From DATBLE01 sp963764565 (lineage in GTDB: Bacteria; Actinomycetota; Thermoleophilia; Gaiellales; Gaiellaceae): a stretch of 64,000 nucleotides of DNA. The translations under genes were made by a program, and so were the position numbers. Below are positions 1 to 6,527 of the stretch, in pieces. The notes beneath the pieces are model-generated. The model ran no database searches and was not told where the DNA came from. It saw only the letters and a list, made by a program, of their open reading frames with translations. Position 1 is the stretch's first letter, and every line of letters begins with the position of its first letter. Location of the stretch: positions 1 through 64,000 of the forward strand of contig CAVXTD010000011.1 of NCBI GenBank assembly GCA_963764565.1, read 5' to 3'.

Positions 1-1036
1 CGTAGTAGTTGCCGTGCCAGGCGGCGAAGCCTCGCTCTCCGAGTCTGGCGGCCGCCTCGGCCGCCGCGAGGCCATCGACCGATGAACGCGAAGGTCGGAA
101 CCCGGCCTTCCATCCCGGCAGGCCGTAGAAGCGGGACTTCGGGGAAAGGCCGGCGAGGAACCGCTGAGCCGAGCGCGTGCTCCCGTGTTCATGATCCGTC
201 CAGCCGAGCGACTCGATGTACTCGACCGCCGCGACGAAGCCGGCGAGCAGCTCGAAGGGCTGCGTCCCAGTCTCGAACCTGTGCCCGAACGGCACGTCCG
301 ACTGTGGCCGCACCTTGTACGGCCGCCACCGCTCGGCGATCTCTCGCCGGGTGTAGGCGAGCCCGAGGTGCGGCCCGAAGAACTTGTAAGGCGAGCAGAT
401 CAGCACGTCGACTCCGAACGCGGCGACGTCGATCGGCGCGTGCGGCGCGTAGTGCACCGCGTCGGCCCAAGCGATCGCACCTGCCTCGTGTGCGAGGTCG
501 ACGATCCGCCGCACGTCGGTCAGCGTGCCGACTGCGTTCGAGGCCAGCGGGAACGCGACCACCCTGGTTCGGTCGGAGAGCTGCCGCTCCAGGTCGTCCA
601 GGTCGAGCGTCGTGTCGTCGTGGATGTCCACGAAGCGAACCGTCAGGTCGCGATCGTGGGCGAGCTCGAGCCAGGGCGAGACGTTCGCGTCGTGGTCGAG
701 CTTCGTGACGAGGATCTCGTCGCCCGGCCGGAACTCGCGTCCGGCGGTCCGCGACAGCGCGAAGCTGAGCGTCGTCATGTTCGGCCCGAAGACGACCTCG
801 TCGGGCGGGCAGCCGAGAAAGCGCCCTGCGGTCGCGCGTGAGCGCTCGGCGAGCGCCTCGGTGCGGCGGCTCGTCTCGTACGGGCCGCTCGTGTTCGCGT
901 TCGACTCGCGCAGGTAGGCGGCGATCGCGTCGATCACCTCGTCAGGGACCTGGGTTCCACCCGGTCCGTCGAAGAAGACGAGGTCGCGCTGGAGAGCGGT
1001 AAAGCGCGCGCGGGCGGCGGCGACGTCGAGTGTCAT
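1..1036 (-). CDS. Aminotransferase class V / cysteine desulfurase-like protein (3' end beyond window)
   Basis: PLP-dependent fold-type I enzyme; at least 345 residues are visible and the C-terminus lies outside the window. Seen: an N-terminal FFDGPGGTQVP segment, a WADAVHYAPH stretch carrying the cofactor-binding Asp, and SPYKFFGPHLG with the presumed Schiff-base lysine. This matches the cysteine-desulfurase-like subfamily that sits outside isc/suf operons; the true substrate (cysteine, or another amino acid) cannot be told. It starts at ATG 1036, overlapping the stop of the upstream epimerase as ATGA, so the two are cotranscribed. Around 125-165 the frame makes a compensated slip: the expected GMEGRVPTFAFI-type sequence appears only in another frame for about 15 codons, then the normal frame resumes (VDGLAAAEAAARLGERG). 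Confidence 0.82.
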   Translation of the reverse strand, partial: MTLDVAAARARFTALQRDLVFFDGPGGTQVPDEVIDAIAAYLRESNANTSGPYETSRRTEALAERSRATAGRFLGCPPDEVVFGPNMTTLSFALSRTAGREFRPGDEILVTKLDHDANVSPWLELAHDRDLTVRFVDIHDDTTLDLDDLERQLSDRTRVVAFPLASNAVGTLTDVRRIVDLAHEAGAIAWADAVHYAPHAPIDVAAFGVDVLICSPYKFFGPHLGLAYTRREIAERWRPYKVRPQSDVPFGHRFETGTQPFELLAGFVAAVEYIESLGWTDHEHGSTRSAQRFLAGLSPKSRFYGLPGWKAGFRPSRSSVDGLAAAEAAARLGERGFAAWHGNYY

Positions 1037-2001
1037 GCGACGAGAGTCGTCCAGGCTGCGAGCAGCTCCGCTTCGCGCTCGGCGGTCAGGCCTGCCCGGC
1101 CCGTCCACTCCGGGACGTCGCGCGCCGTCTCCGCGAGCGGGCGGAAGGTGAGCCCGGCGTCCAGCGCACTCGAAACATCGACGAGTTGAAAGCAGCGATA
1201 GCCCGGATCGGTCGAAGGGATCCAGAGCGGGAGGTCCGTCCACCCCTCCTCGATGCCGTGCTCGAGCAAGAATCGCTCGTCAACCCAGACGATCTCGTCG
1301 GCGCCGCACGCCTCGAGCATCGCGCCGAACGTGATCGCCCGCGGCGGCGAGGTGGCGTTGAAGACGCCGCCACGGCCCTCCTCGACCAGCCGAACCATCC
1401 ACGCGGCGAGGTCGCGGACGTCGATCATCTGCACCGGGCCGTCCGGCGGAGCGGGCGCGAGCACGGGGCCGCCGCGCTTGGCCCGCCGCGGCCAGTACGT
1501 GAATCTGTCGGTCGGGTCGTGCGGGCCGACGATCAGCCCCGGCCGAACGACCAGCGCACGCTCGCCGAACACATCGCGAACGGCCGTTTCGGATCGAGCT
1601 TTCAACGCACCGTAGTTCGAGTAGTCGTCGAGCAGCCGATCGTCCGGCAGATCGCCGAGCTCCGCGGCCGGGTCGTCCTCGCTGCGCGGCTCGCGAAAGT
1701 CGGCGTAGTACGAGATGCTCGAGACGAACACGTACTGCTGGGCGGCATCGGCGAGCAGCTCGGCCGACGCACGCACGATTCCGGGGACGTAGCCCGACGG
1801 GTCGACCACGGCGTCCCAGCTGCGGCCCGTGAGGGCCGAAAGATCGCTCTCGCGGTCGCCCCGCAGGTGCTCGGCCTCCGGGAACAGGCCGGGGTTCGTC
1901 CGGCCGCGGTTGAACAGCGTGACCTCGTGTCCGTGCGCAAGTGCGTCCTCGACGACCGCCCGGCCCAGGAACTTCGTTCCACCGAGCACGAGCAGCTTCA
2001 C
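1033..2001 (-). CDS. NAD-dependent epimerase/dehydratase (extended SDR)
   Basis: 322 residues, Rossmann fold. The N-terminus LLVLGGTKFLGRAVV is the dinucleotide-binding loop (GGTxFLGR form), VFVSSISYY carries the active-site Ser region, and YSNYGALK is the YxxxK catalytic pair. The C-terminal half (WIPSTDPGYRCF) is the substrate domain. It belongs to the sugar-nucleotide epimerase/reductase group of extended SDRs; the substrate is unknown. The GTG start at 2001 overlaps by GTGA the stop of an 11-codon mini-ORF upstream, and its own stop overlaps the next gene by ATGA. It therefore sits in the middle of a tightly coupled minus-strand operon with the PLP enzyme. Confidence 0.85.
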   Translation of the reverse strand: MKLLVLGGTKFLGRAVVEDALAHGHEVTLFNRGRTNPGLFPEAEHLRGDRESDLSALTGRSWDAVVDPSGYVPGIVRASAELLADAAQQYVFVSSISYYADFREPRSEDDPAAELGDLPDDRLLDDYSNYGALKARSETAVRDVFGERALVVRPGLIVGPHDPTDRFTYWPRRAKRGGPVLAPAPPDGPVQMIDVRDLAAWMVRLVEEGRGGVFNATSPPRAITFGAMLEACGADEIVWVDERFLLEHGIEEGWTDLPLWIPSTDPGYRCFQLVDVSSALDAGLTFRPLAETARDVPEWTGRAGLTAEREAELLAAWTTLVA

Positions 2002-2033
2002 CGTTCGTTCCCGCTGGGGGAGCGCATAACCAT
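1998..2033 (-). CDS. Possible 11-residue upstream mini-ORF (MVMRSPSGNER)
   Basis: ATG at 2033 lies 6 nt downstream of TAGGTT (complement of 2040-2045), the same TANNNT-to-start spacing seen at other genes here, so it would be the first codon of a leaderless transcript. Eleven codons later its TGA overlaps the GTG of the epimerase (GTGA). That arrangement would let ribosomes reach the epimerase, which has only a weak purine stretch ahead of it, by translational coupling. Alternatively the true 5' end of the epimerase is disturbed by an indel. The peptide has no recognisable family. Confidence 0.4.
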   Translation of the reverse strand: MVMRSPSGNER

Positions 2034-2039
2034 GCGGAG

Positions 2040-2045
2040 AACCTA
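2040..2045 (-). promoter_or_regulatory. Putative -10 (TAGGTT) of epimerase operon
   Basis: TANNNT hexamer on the minus strand, 6 nt before the ATG at 2033. It is divergent from the TACGTT element at 2069 that serves the plus-strand small ORF. No -35 match is apparent. Confidence 0.45.
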
Positions 2046-2068
2046 CAGGCTCCGTCCGGTCCTGAAGC

Positions 2069-2074
2069 TACGTT
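2069..2074 (+). promoter_or_regulatory. Putative -10 (TACGTT) of small ORF-mug unit
   Basis: TANNNT hexamer 7 nt before GTG 2082. This spacing predicts a leaderless transcript starting at the start codon. Confidence 0.5.
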
Positions 2075-2081
2075 CAGGGCC

Positions 2082-2276
2082 GTGTCGAGGCTTCGGCCCC
2101 TGAGCGAGTCCGAGTGCTACACGCGCCTGTACGGCGACCGCGAATCGGCGGTCGCGGTGATTCGCGAGTCCGCACCCGGCCCTCCGAGCAGCGGCTTGCT
2201 CGGGGAGCAGTTGCGGCAGCTCTTCGAGGAGCGGCTCGACCGCGCGGACGACCTCCCGGAGGTCGAAGCCGCGTAG
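2082..2276 (+). CDS. Small hypothetical protein (64 aa)
   Basis: Short acidic, helical protein beginning VSRLRPLSESECYTRLYGDR and ending in a charged LFEERLDRADD segment. The start GTG 2082 is chosen because a TACGTT element lies 7 nt upstream. It ends 6 nt before the Mug start, so the two form one transcript. I do not recognise a family with certainty. The Arg-Pro-Leu-Ser-Glu-x-Glu-Cys-Tyr motif at the N-terminus is strongly patterned and looks like real coding sequence rather than chance. No transmembrane segment or signal peptide. Confidence 0.55.
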   Translation: MSRLRPLSESECYTRLYGDRESAVAVIRESAPGPPSSGLLGEQLRQLFEERLDRADDLPEVEAA

Positions 2277-2282
2277 AGGCAC

Positions 2283-2843
2283 GTGCGGCGGAATCGGGGC
2301 GCAGCCGTGCCGGCTGAGCGTGGCAGTGCCGTACCGGACGTGCTCGCAGCCGATCTCGACGCGATCTTCTGCGGGATCAACCCCGGCCGGGTTTCGGCCG
2401 CGGCGGCAGCCCACTTCGCCAATCCGCGCAACGACTTCTGGCGGTTGCTCCACGAGGCCGGCTTCACGCCGCGCCGGCTGCGGCCGGAGGAGCAGTTCGA
2501 GGCGCTCCGTCACGGCATCGGGCTCACGAACGCGGCGTTGCGGACGACTCCCGGTTCGAGCGACCTGCGCAGCGCGGACTTCGCGGGCGCCGCGGGCCGA
2601 TTGGAGCGGATCGCCGTTGAGCTGCGGCCGCGGGCGATCGGATTCGTCGGCAAGGAGGCATACCGAGGAACGTTTCGCGAGCGGCCCGAGCATGGTCTCC
2701 AGGAGCGGCGGCTCGGCGAGACGTTGCTGTACGTGCTCCCGTCGACGTCGCCGGCGAACGCGGCGGTGCCGTACGCGGAGCGCCTGCGGTGGTTCCTCGA
2801 GCTCCGGAAGGCAGTGTCTGACACCAAAGGTGTCGGACACTGA
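2283..2843 (+). CDS. mug: G/U mismatch-specific DNA glycosylase (Mug family)
   Basis: 186 residues as read from GTG 2283; later GTGs at 2307 and 2340 are also possible, since conservation begins near AIFCGINPGR. Removes uracil or ethenocytosine opposite guanine. Seen: the GINPG active-site loop followed by NPRNDFWRLL, the GIGLTN segment, and a LPSTSPANA motif near the C-terminus that corresponds to the DNA-intercalating loop of the uracil-DNA-glycosylase superfamily. Oddity: the last nine residues (VSDTKGVGH) and the TGA stop are encoded by a palindromic repeat (2812-2842), so the native C-terminus was probably altered by the element. Confidence 0.9.
   Translation: MRRNRGAAVPAERGSAVPDVLAADLDAIFCGINPGRVSAAAAAHFANPRNDFWRLLHEAGFTPRRLRPEEQFEALRHGIGLTNAALRTTPGSSDLRSADFAGAAGRLERIAVELRPRAIGFVGKEAYRGTFRERPEHGLQERRLGETLLYVLPSTSPANAAVPYAERLRWFLELRKAVSDTKGVGH
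2812..2842. repeat. Paired GTGTC-GACAC palindromic repeat, copy 1
   Basis: Two 14-nt arms (CAGTGTCTGACACC and GGTGTCGGACACTG, one mismatch) around an AAA loop. Each arm is itself an odd palindrome GTGTC-x-GACAC. It forms the 3' end of mug, including the stop codon, and separates mug from the convergent NAD synthetase gene, where it could act as a bidirectional terminator. Confidence 0.85.
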
Positions 2844-2852
2844 AGTTCGGCT

Positions 2853-3731
2853 CTAGCCGCGCCAGCGGTTCGTGATCGGGGTGCGCCGGTCGCGGCCGAA
2901 GGCTTTCGGCCGCAGCTTTACTCCCGGCGGCGCCTGCCGGCGCTTGTACTCGGCGCGGTCGATCATCGCCAGCGCTCGCTCGACCACCGCCTGATCGAAC
3001 CCGTCCGCCAAGAGCTCCTCGCGCGAGCGATCGAGCTCCACGTACGCCTCGAGCACGCGGTCGAGCTCTGAGTACGGCGGCAGCGAGTCGGCATCGAGCT
3101 GGTCGGCACGCAGCTCGGCGCTCGGCGCCCGTTCGATGATCGAGACGGGGATCAGCTCGCGGCCGGCGCGCTCGTTCAGGTGCCTCGACAAGCGGAAGAC
3201 ATCGGTCTTGAAGACATCCTTGAGGAGCGCGAAGCCGCCGGCCATGTCCCCGTACAGGGTCGCGTACCCGACCGAGAGCTCCGACTTGTTCCCGGTCGCA
3301 ACCACGAGCCAACCGAACTTGTTCGAGAGCGCCATCAGCAGGACACCGCGGACACGCGCCTGGAGGTTCTCCTCGGTCAGGTCGCGCTCCAGCCCCGTGA
3401 AGCCGGGGGCGAGCGCTCCCTCGAAGGCCGCCACCATCGGCTCGATCGCCAGCTCGCGGAAGTCGATGCCGAGGCTCTCGCCGAGCCGCCGCGCATCGCC
3501 GCGGGTCGCATCCGACGAGAACCGCGACGGCATCGAGACACCGTGCACCCGTTCCGGCCCGAGCGCCTCAACCGCAATCGCGGCTGTCAGCGCGGAGTCG
3601 ATGCCCCCCGAAAGGCCCATCACCACGTTCGAGAACCCGTTCTTGTCGACGTAGTCCCTCAGCCCGAGCCCGAGCGCGAGGCGCATCTGCTCGAGGTCGT
3701 CGACCAACGGTGCGACGGAGTCAAGTAACAC
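2853..3731 (-). CDS. nadE: NAD synthetase, ammonia-ligase domain (separated half of NadE)
   Basis: Adenylates nicotinate adenine dinucleotide and amidates it to NAD. Seen: the PP-loop GLSGGIDSALTAAIA, then GNKSELSVGYATLYGDMAGGF and LLKDVFKTDV, all hallmarks of the synthetase domain, and a basic C-terminus. In the usual bacterial glutamine-dependent enzyme this follows the nitrilase domain in one chain of about 550-600 residues. Here it is in a different frame from the nitrilase half, and the linker contains two GTAACAC palindromes. GTG 3731, inside the inner palindrome, is an in-frame start giving 292 residues; the frame stays open further upstream. Either the two halves are now separate subunits or an indel splits the frame. 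Confidence 0.85.
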   Translation of the reverse strand: MLLDSVAPLVDDLEQMRLALGLGLRDYVDKNGFSNVVMGLSGGIDSALTAAIAVEALGPERVHGVSMPSRFSSDATRGDARRLGESLGIDFRELAIEPMVAAFEGALAPGFTGLERDLTEENLQARVRGVLLMALSNKFGWLVVATGNKSELSVGYATLYGDMAGGFALLKDVFKTDVFRLSRHLNERAGRELIPVSIIERAPSAELRADQLDADSLPPYSELDRVLEAYVELDRSREELLADGFDQAVVERALAMIDRAEYKRRQAPPGVKLRPKAFGRDRRTPITNRWRG

Positions 3732-3745
3732 TGTGTTACTTGACT
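3719..3745. repeat. GTAACAC-T-GTGTTAC palindrome, inner copy in nadE linker
   Basis: Perfect odd palindrome with 13-nt arms (AGTCAAGTAACAC and its complement) around a central T. On the minus strand its GTG (3731-3729) is in frame with the NAD synthetase domain. Confidence 0.85.
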
Positions 3746-3778
3746 CGAAGCCCGGTTCTGCGCGCGCTTCTGGGTCTT

Positions 3779-3793
3779 GTAACACTGTGTTAC
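3779..3793. repeat. GTAACAC-T-GTGTTAC palindrome, outer copy in nadE linker
   Basis: 15-nt palindrome with 7-nt arms. On the minus strand it supplies the TAA stop (3792-3790) of the nitrilase half of NadE. Confidence 0.85.
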
Positions 3794-4587
3794 TTGCCAG
3801 GTCGACCGTTGTGACCGTCGGCGCGTTCGTGCTCTGGGGTCTGGGCTTTCTGCGGCGCGGGTGCTGCCGCCGGGTCGAGATCCACCACGAGCAGCGCCTC
3901 TTCGAACCCCGGTGCCCGCGCCAGCACCCGTCCCTGCCCGTCGAGCACGACCGAGTGCCCGTCGAAGACGAGCTCGTCCTGGCCACCGACGGCGTTGACG
4001 AGCGCGACGAAGGTGGACGTCTCCCGGGCACGCAGCGCGAAGATCTCCTCGCGCTCCCGGTCCTTCCCGACGTGGAACGGGGAGGCGGACACGTTGACGA
4101 GCAACCGCGCACCCGCGCCCGCCAGATCCGCCGCCGGCCCGGGCCACCACATGTCCTCGCAGATCGTGACCCCGACGAGCGCCTCGCCGAGCCGGAGCAG
4201 CACGAGGCCCACGCCGGCGGCGAAGTACCGTTTCTCGTCGAAGACACCGTAGTTCGGCAGCAGCCGCTTCCGGTAGACCGCTTTGATCTCGCCGTCGGCA
4301 CAGACGGCGCACGCGTTGAAGAGGTCGCCCTCGAAATGGGGCGTGCCGACGAGCGCGGCGATCCCGGTCGCCTCGGCGGCGATCCGTCGAAGCGATGCTT
4401 CGGCGGCGCGGACGAACCCGGGCCGCAGGAGCAGATCCTCGGGCGGATACCCCGTGACCGCGAGCTCCGGGAACAGGACGAGGTCCGCCCCGGCCGCTCG
4501 TGCTTCGTCGAGTCGCGACAGGATCAGCGACCGGTTCCCGTCCAGGTCGCCGACGACGGTATTGATCTGCGCGAGCGCGAGCCTCAT
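3790..4587 (-). CDS. nadE: NAD synthetase, glutaminase (nitrilase) domain (separated half of NadE)
   Basis: 265 residues, carbon-nitrogen hydrolase fold that releases ammonia from glutamine for NAD synthesis. The catalytic triad is visible: Glu in LVLFPELAVTGYPPEDLLL, Lys in YRKRLLPNYGVF, Cys in VTICEDMWWPG. The ORF ends GRPGK-TAA where the TAA comes from a palindromic repeat. A classical NadE would continue into the synthetase domain, which lies directly downstream in another frame. ATG 4587 is well supported because the family begins MRLALAQINxxVGD. A 13-nt palindrome lies 8 nt upstream. Confidence 0.87.
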   Translation of the reverse strand: MRLALAQINTVVGDLDGNRSLILSRLDEARAAGADLVLFPELAVTGYPPEDLLLRPGFVRAAEASLRRIAAEATGIAALVGTPHFEGDLFNACAVCADGEIKAVYRKRLLPNYGVFDEKRYFAAGVGLVLLRLGEALVGVTICEDMWWPGPAADLAGAGARLLVNVSASPFHVGKDREREEIFALRARETSTFVALVNAVGGQDELVFDGHSVVLDGQGRVLARAPGFEEALLVVDLDPAAAPAPQKAQTPEHERADGHNGRPGK

Positions 4588-4594
4588 AGGTTTA

Positions 4595-4607
4595 CGACTA
4601 ATAGTCG
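4595..4607. promoter_or_regulatory. Palindrome CGACTA-A-TAGTCG before nadE
   Basis: Perfect odd palindrome (6-nt arms, central A) 8 nt upstream of the NadE ATG on the minus strand and just beyond the end of the acyl-CoA synthetase gene. Position and symmetry suit a repressor operator overlapping the nadE promoter. The regulator is unknown. Confidence 0.45.
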
Positions 4608-4616
4608 AAAACTGTA

Positions 4617-6482
4617 TCAGCCGCGAGCTAGCGCGATCGCGTCGAGCGAGTCCGGGTTCTCGACCGCCGACATGTCGCCTGGATCCTCGCCGAGCGCGGT
4701 CGCACGCACCGCCCGCCGAACGATCTTCGCCGAGCGTGTCTTCGGCAACGCCGGGACGAAGAGCACGCGCTCAGGTGCGAATGCCTTTCCCAGGTCGGCG
4801 GCGACGAGCGCCCGCACCTCGTCCTCGGTCGCAGATGCACCCGGTGCGAGGACGCAGAACACCCAGGCAACCTCGCCCTTGACCTCATGCGGGACGCCGA
4901 CCGCGGCCGCTTCGGACACGGCCGGGTGCGCCACCGCGGCCGACTCGATCTCGGCCGGCCCGATCCGCTTGCCGGCGATGTTCAGCGTGTCGTCCGAGCG
5001 CCCGTGCAGGAACCAGTACCCGTCGGCGTCCACCGTCGCCCAGTCTCCGTGCGTCCAGATCCCCGGGAAGCGGCGCCAGTACGTCTCGAGATACCGGTCG
5101 GGGTCGCCCCAGAAGCCGCGCGTCATCCCGGGGGATGGCTTCCGGCAGACGAGCTCCCCGACCTCGCCGGTACCGAGGAGCGAGTGCCCCTCGTCGTCGA
5201 CGACGTCCATGGCCATCCCGGTCGACGGTCCGCCGAGCGAGCACTCCTTGATCGGCTCGACCGGCGTGCACGAGAGAAAGCACGCTCCCACCTCCGTACC
5301 GCCGGAGCAGTTGATGATCGGCACGCGCCCGCCTCCGACCTGCTCGAACAGCCATCGGTACGGGTCAGGGTTCCACGGCTCGCCTGTCGTGACGATCGTG
5401 CGCAAAGACGACACGTCGGCGGTCGGGTCGCCGTGAGGGATCAGTGCGCGGATCAGGGTCGGCGAGCAGCCGAGAATCGAGACCCGCTCCTCCTCGATGA
5501 GCCGCCAGAGCCGGTCGGAAGGCCAGTCGGGAGCGCCCTCCGCGAACACGATGGTGGAGCCGATTGCGCCGCACCCGACGACGGTCCACGGCCCCATGAT
5601 CCAGCCCATGTCCGTGGCGAAGTGGACGACATCCTCGGGGTGCGCATCCGCCTGATACGCGGCCTCGCGCGCGATCGAGACGAGGAAGCCGCCCTGCACG
5701 TGCACCACGCCCTTCGGCTTGCCGGTCGTGCCCGAGGTATAGGTCAACAGATACGGGTGCTCCGAGTCGACCGCGAGCGGCTCGAGCGTGCCGGGACAAC
5801 CGGCGACGTCCTCGTCCCACGGCGCAACGATCACATGTTCGAGTGAGGGCGCCTCCCGCCGAGCCTCCTCGAGGATCGCGAGCATCGGGACATCTCGCCC
5901 GCGCCGGAGCGACGACTGCACTGTGATCGCCACCTTCGCCTCCGAGTCCACCAGCCGCTGGGCAACGGCTGGAGCCGCAAAGCCGGAGAAGACCGGAACC
6001 TGCACTGCGCCGATGTGCGCGCAGGCGTGGGAGGCGATCGCCACCTCCGGCGACATCGGCAGGTAGATCACAACCCGGTCTCCGGGCGCGACGCCGAGCG
6101 CGACGAGGCGCTCCGCCAAGCGGGTCACCCTGTCGGAGAGCTCGCTGAACGTCAACTCGCGCCTCGCGCCGTCCTCCCCGCGGAAGACGGCGGCGACCCG
6201 GTCGCTGCGATGCCGGTGTACGCAGTTCCAGGCGACATTCAGCTTCCCGCCTGTGAACCAGGTCGCCCACTCGGGCCCGCGTGATGCATCGACGACCTGC
6301 TCCCAGGGCTCGAAGAACTCGATGCCGATGTCCTCGATCGCGGCGGGCCAGAACCACTCGGGGTCCTCGATCGAACGTGCGACGAGGTCGCGGTAGTTCT
6401 CGAAGCCGTGGCTGCGCATCAACCGGGCGACGTTCGCGTGTGCGATTGTCTGGGCATCGGGTCTCCAGACGACGTCCGCCAC
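4617..6482 (-). CDS. Acetyl/acyl-CoA synthetase (AMP-forming)
   Basis: 621 residues. Activates a carboxylic acid to its acyl-CoA through an acyl-adenylate. Seen in order: an N-terminal Acs-like domain (WFTGGKLNVAWNCVHRH), the AMP-binding loop TYTSGTTGKPKG, DMGWIMGPW, YWRRFPGIWTHGDWA, the hinge GRSDDTLNIAGKRIGPAEIES, and the C-terminal catalytic lysine region PKTRSAKIVRR. The WFTGG/NVAxNCVDRH-like start places it with acetyl- and acetoacetyl/propionyl-type synthetases rather than fatty-acid ligases; the exact acid is not determinable. GTG 6482 is preceded by TAGGGT at 7 nt, a leaderless start. Divergent from the efflux pump. Confidence 0.87.
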   Translation of the reverse strand: MADVVWRPDAQTIAHANVARLMRSHGFENYRDLVARSIEDPEWFWPAAIEDIGIEFFEPWEQVVDASRGPEWATWFTGGKLNVAWNCVHRHRSDRVAAVFRGEDGARRELTFSELSDRVTRLAERLVALGVAPGDRVVIYLPMSPEVAIASHACAHIGAVQVPVFSGFAAPAVAQRLVDSEAKVAITVQSSLRRGRDVPMLAILEEARREAPSLEHVIVAPWDEDVAGCPGTLEPLAVDSEHPYLLTYTSGTTGKPKGVVHVQGGFLVSIAREAAYQADAHPEDVVHFATDMGWIMGPWTVVGCGAIGSTIVFAEGAPDWPSDRLWRLIEEERVSILGCSPTLIRALIPHGDPTADVSSLRTIVTTGEPWNPDPYRWLFEQVGGGRVPIINCSGGTEVGACFLSCTPVEPIKECSLGGPSTGMAMDVVDDEGHSLLGTGEVGELVCRKPSPGMTRGFWGDPDRYLETYWRRFPGIWTHGDWATVDADGYWFLHGRSDDTLNIAGKRIGPAEIESAAVAHPAVSEAAAVGVPHEVKGEVAWVFCVLAPGASATEDEVRALVAADLGKAFAPERVLFVPALPKTRSAKIVRRAVRATALGEDPGDMSAVENPDSLDAIALARG

Positions 6483-6489
6483 GTACGTA

Positions 6490-6495
6490 ACCCTA
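6490..6495 (-). promoter_or_regulatory. Putative -10 (TAGGGT) of acyl-CoA synthetase
   Basis: TANNNT on the minus strand, 7 nt before GTG 6482. Confidence 0.5.
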
Positions 6496-6510
6496 GTTCC
6501 GGATTGATAA

Positions 6511-6524
6511 CTTAGTACCCACTA
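6511..6524. promoter_or_regulatory. Inverted repeat TTAGT-N4-ACTAA, candidate TetR operator
   Basis: Located in the 45-bp gap between the divergent acyl-CoA synthetase and DHA2 pump genes, immediately before the GTG at 6528. The TetR gene cotranscribed with the pump is the obvious candidate ligand. Confidence 0.45.
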
Positions 6525-6527
6525 ACT

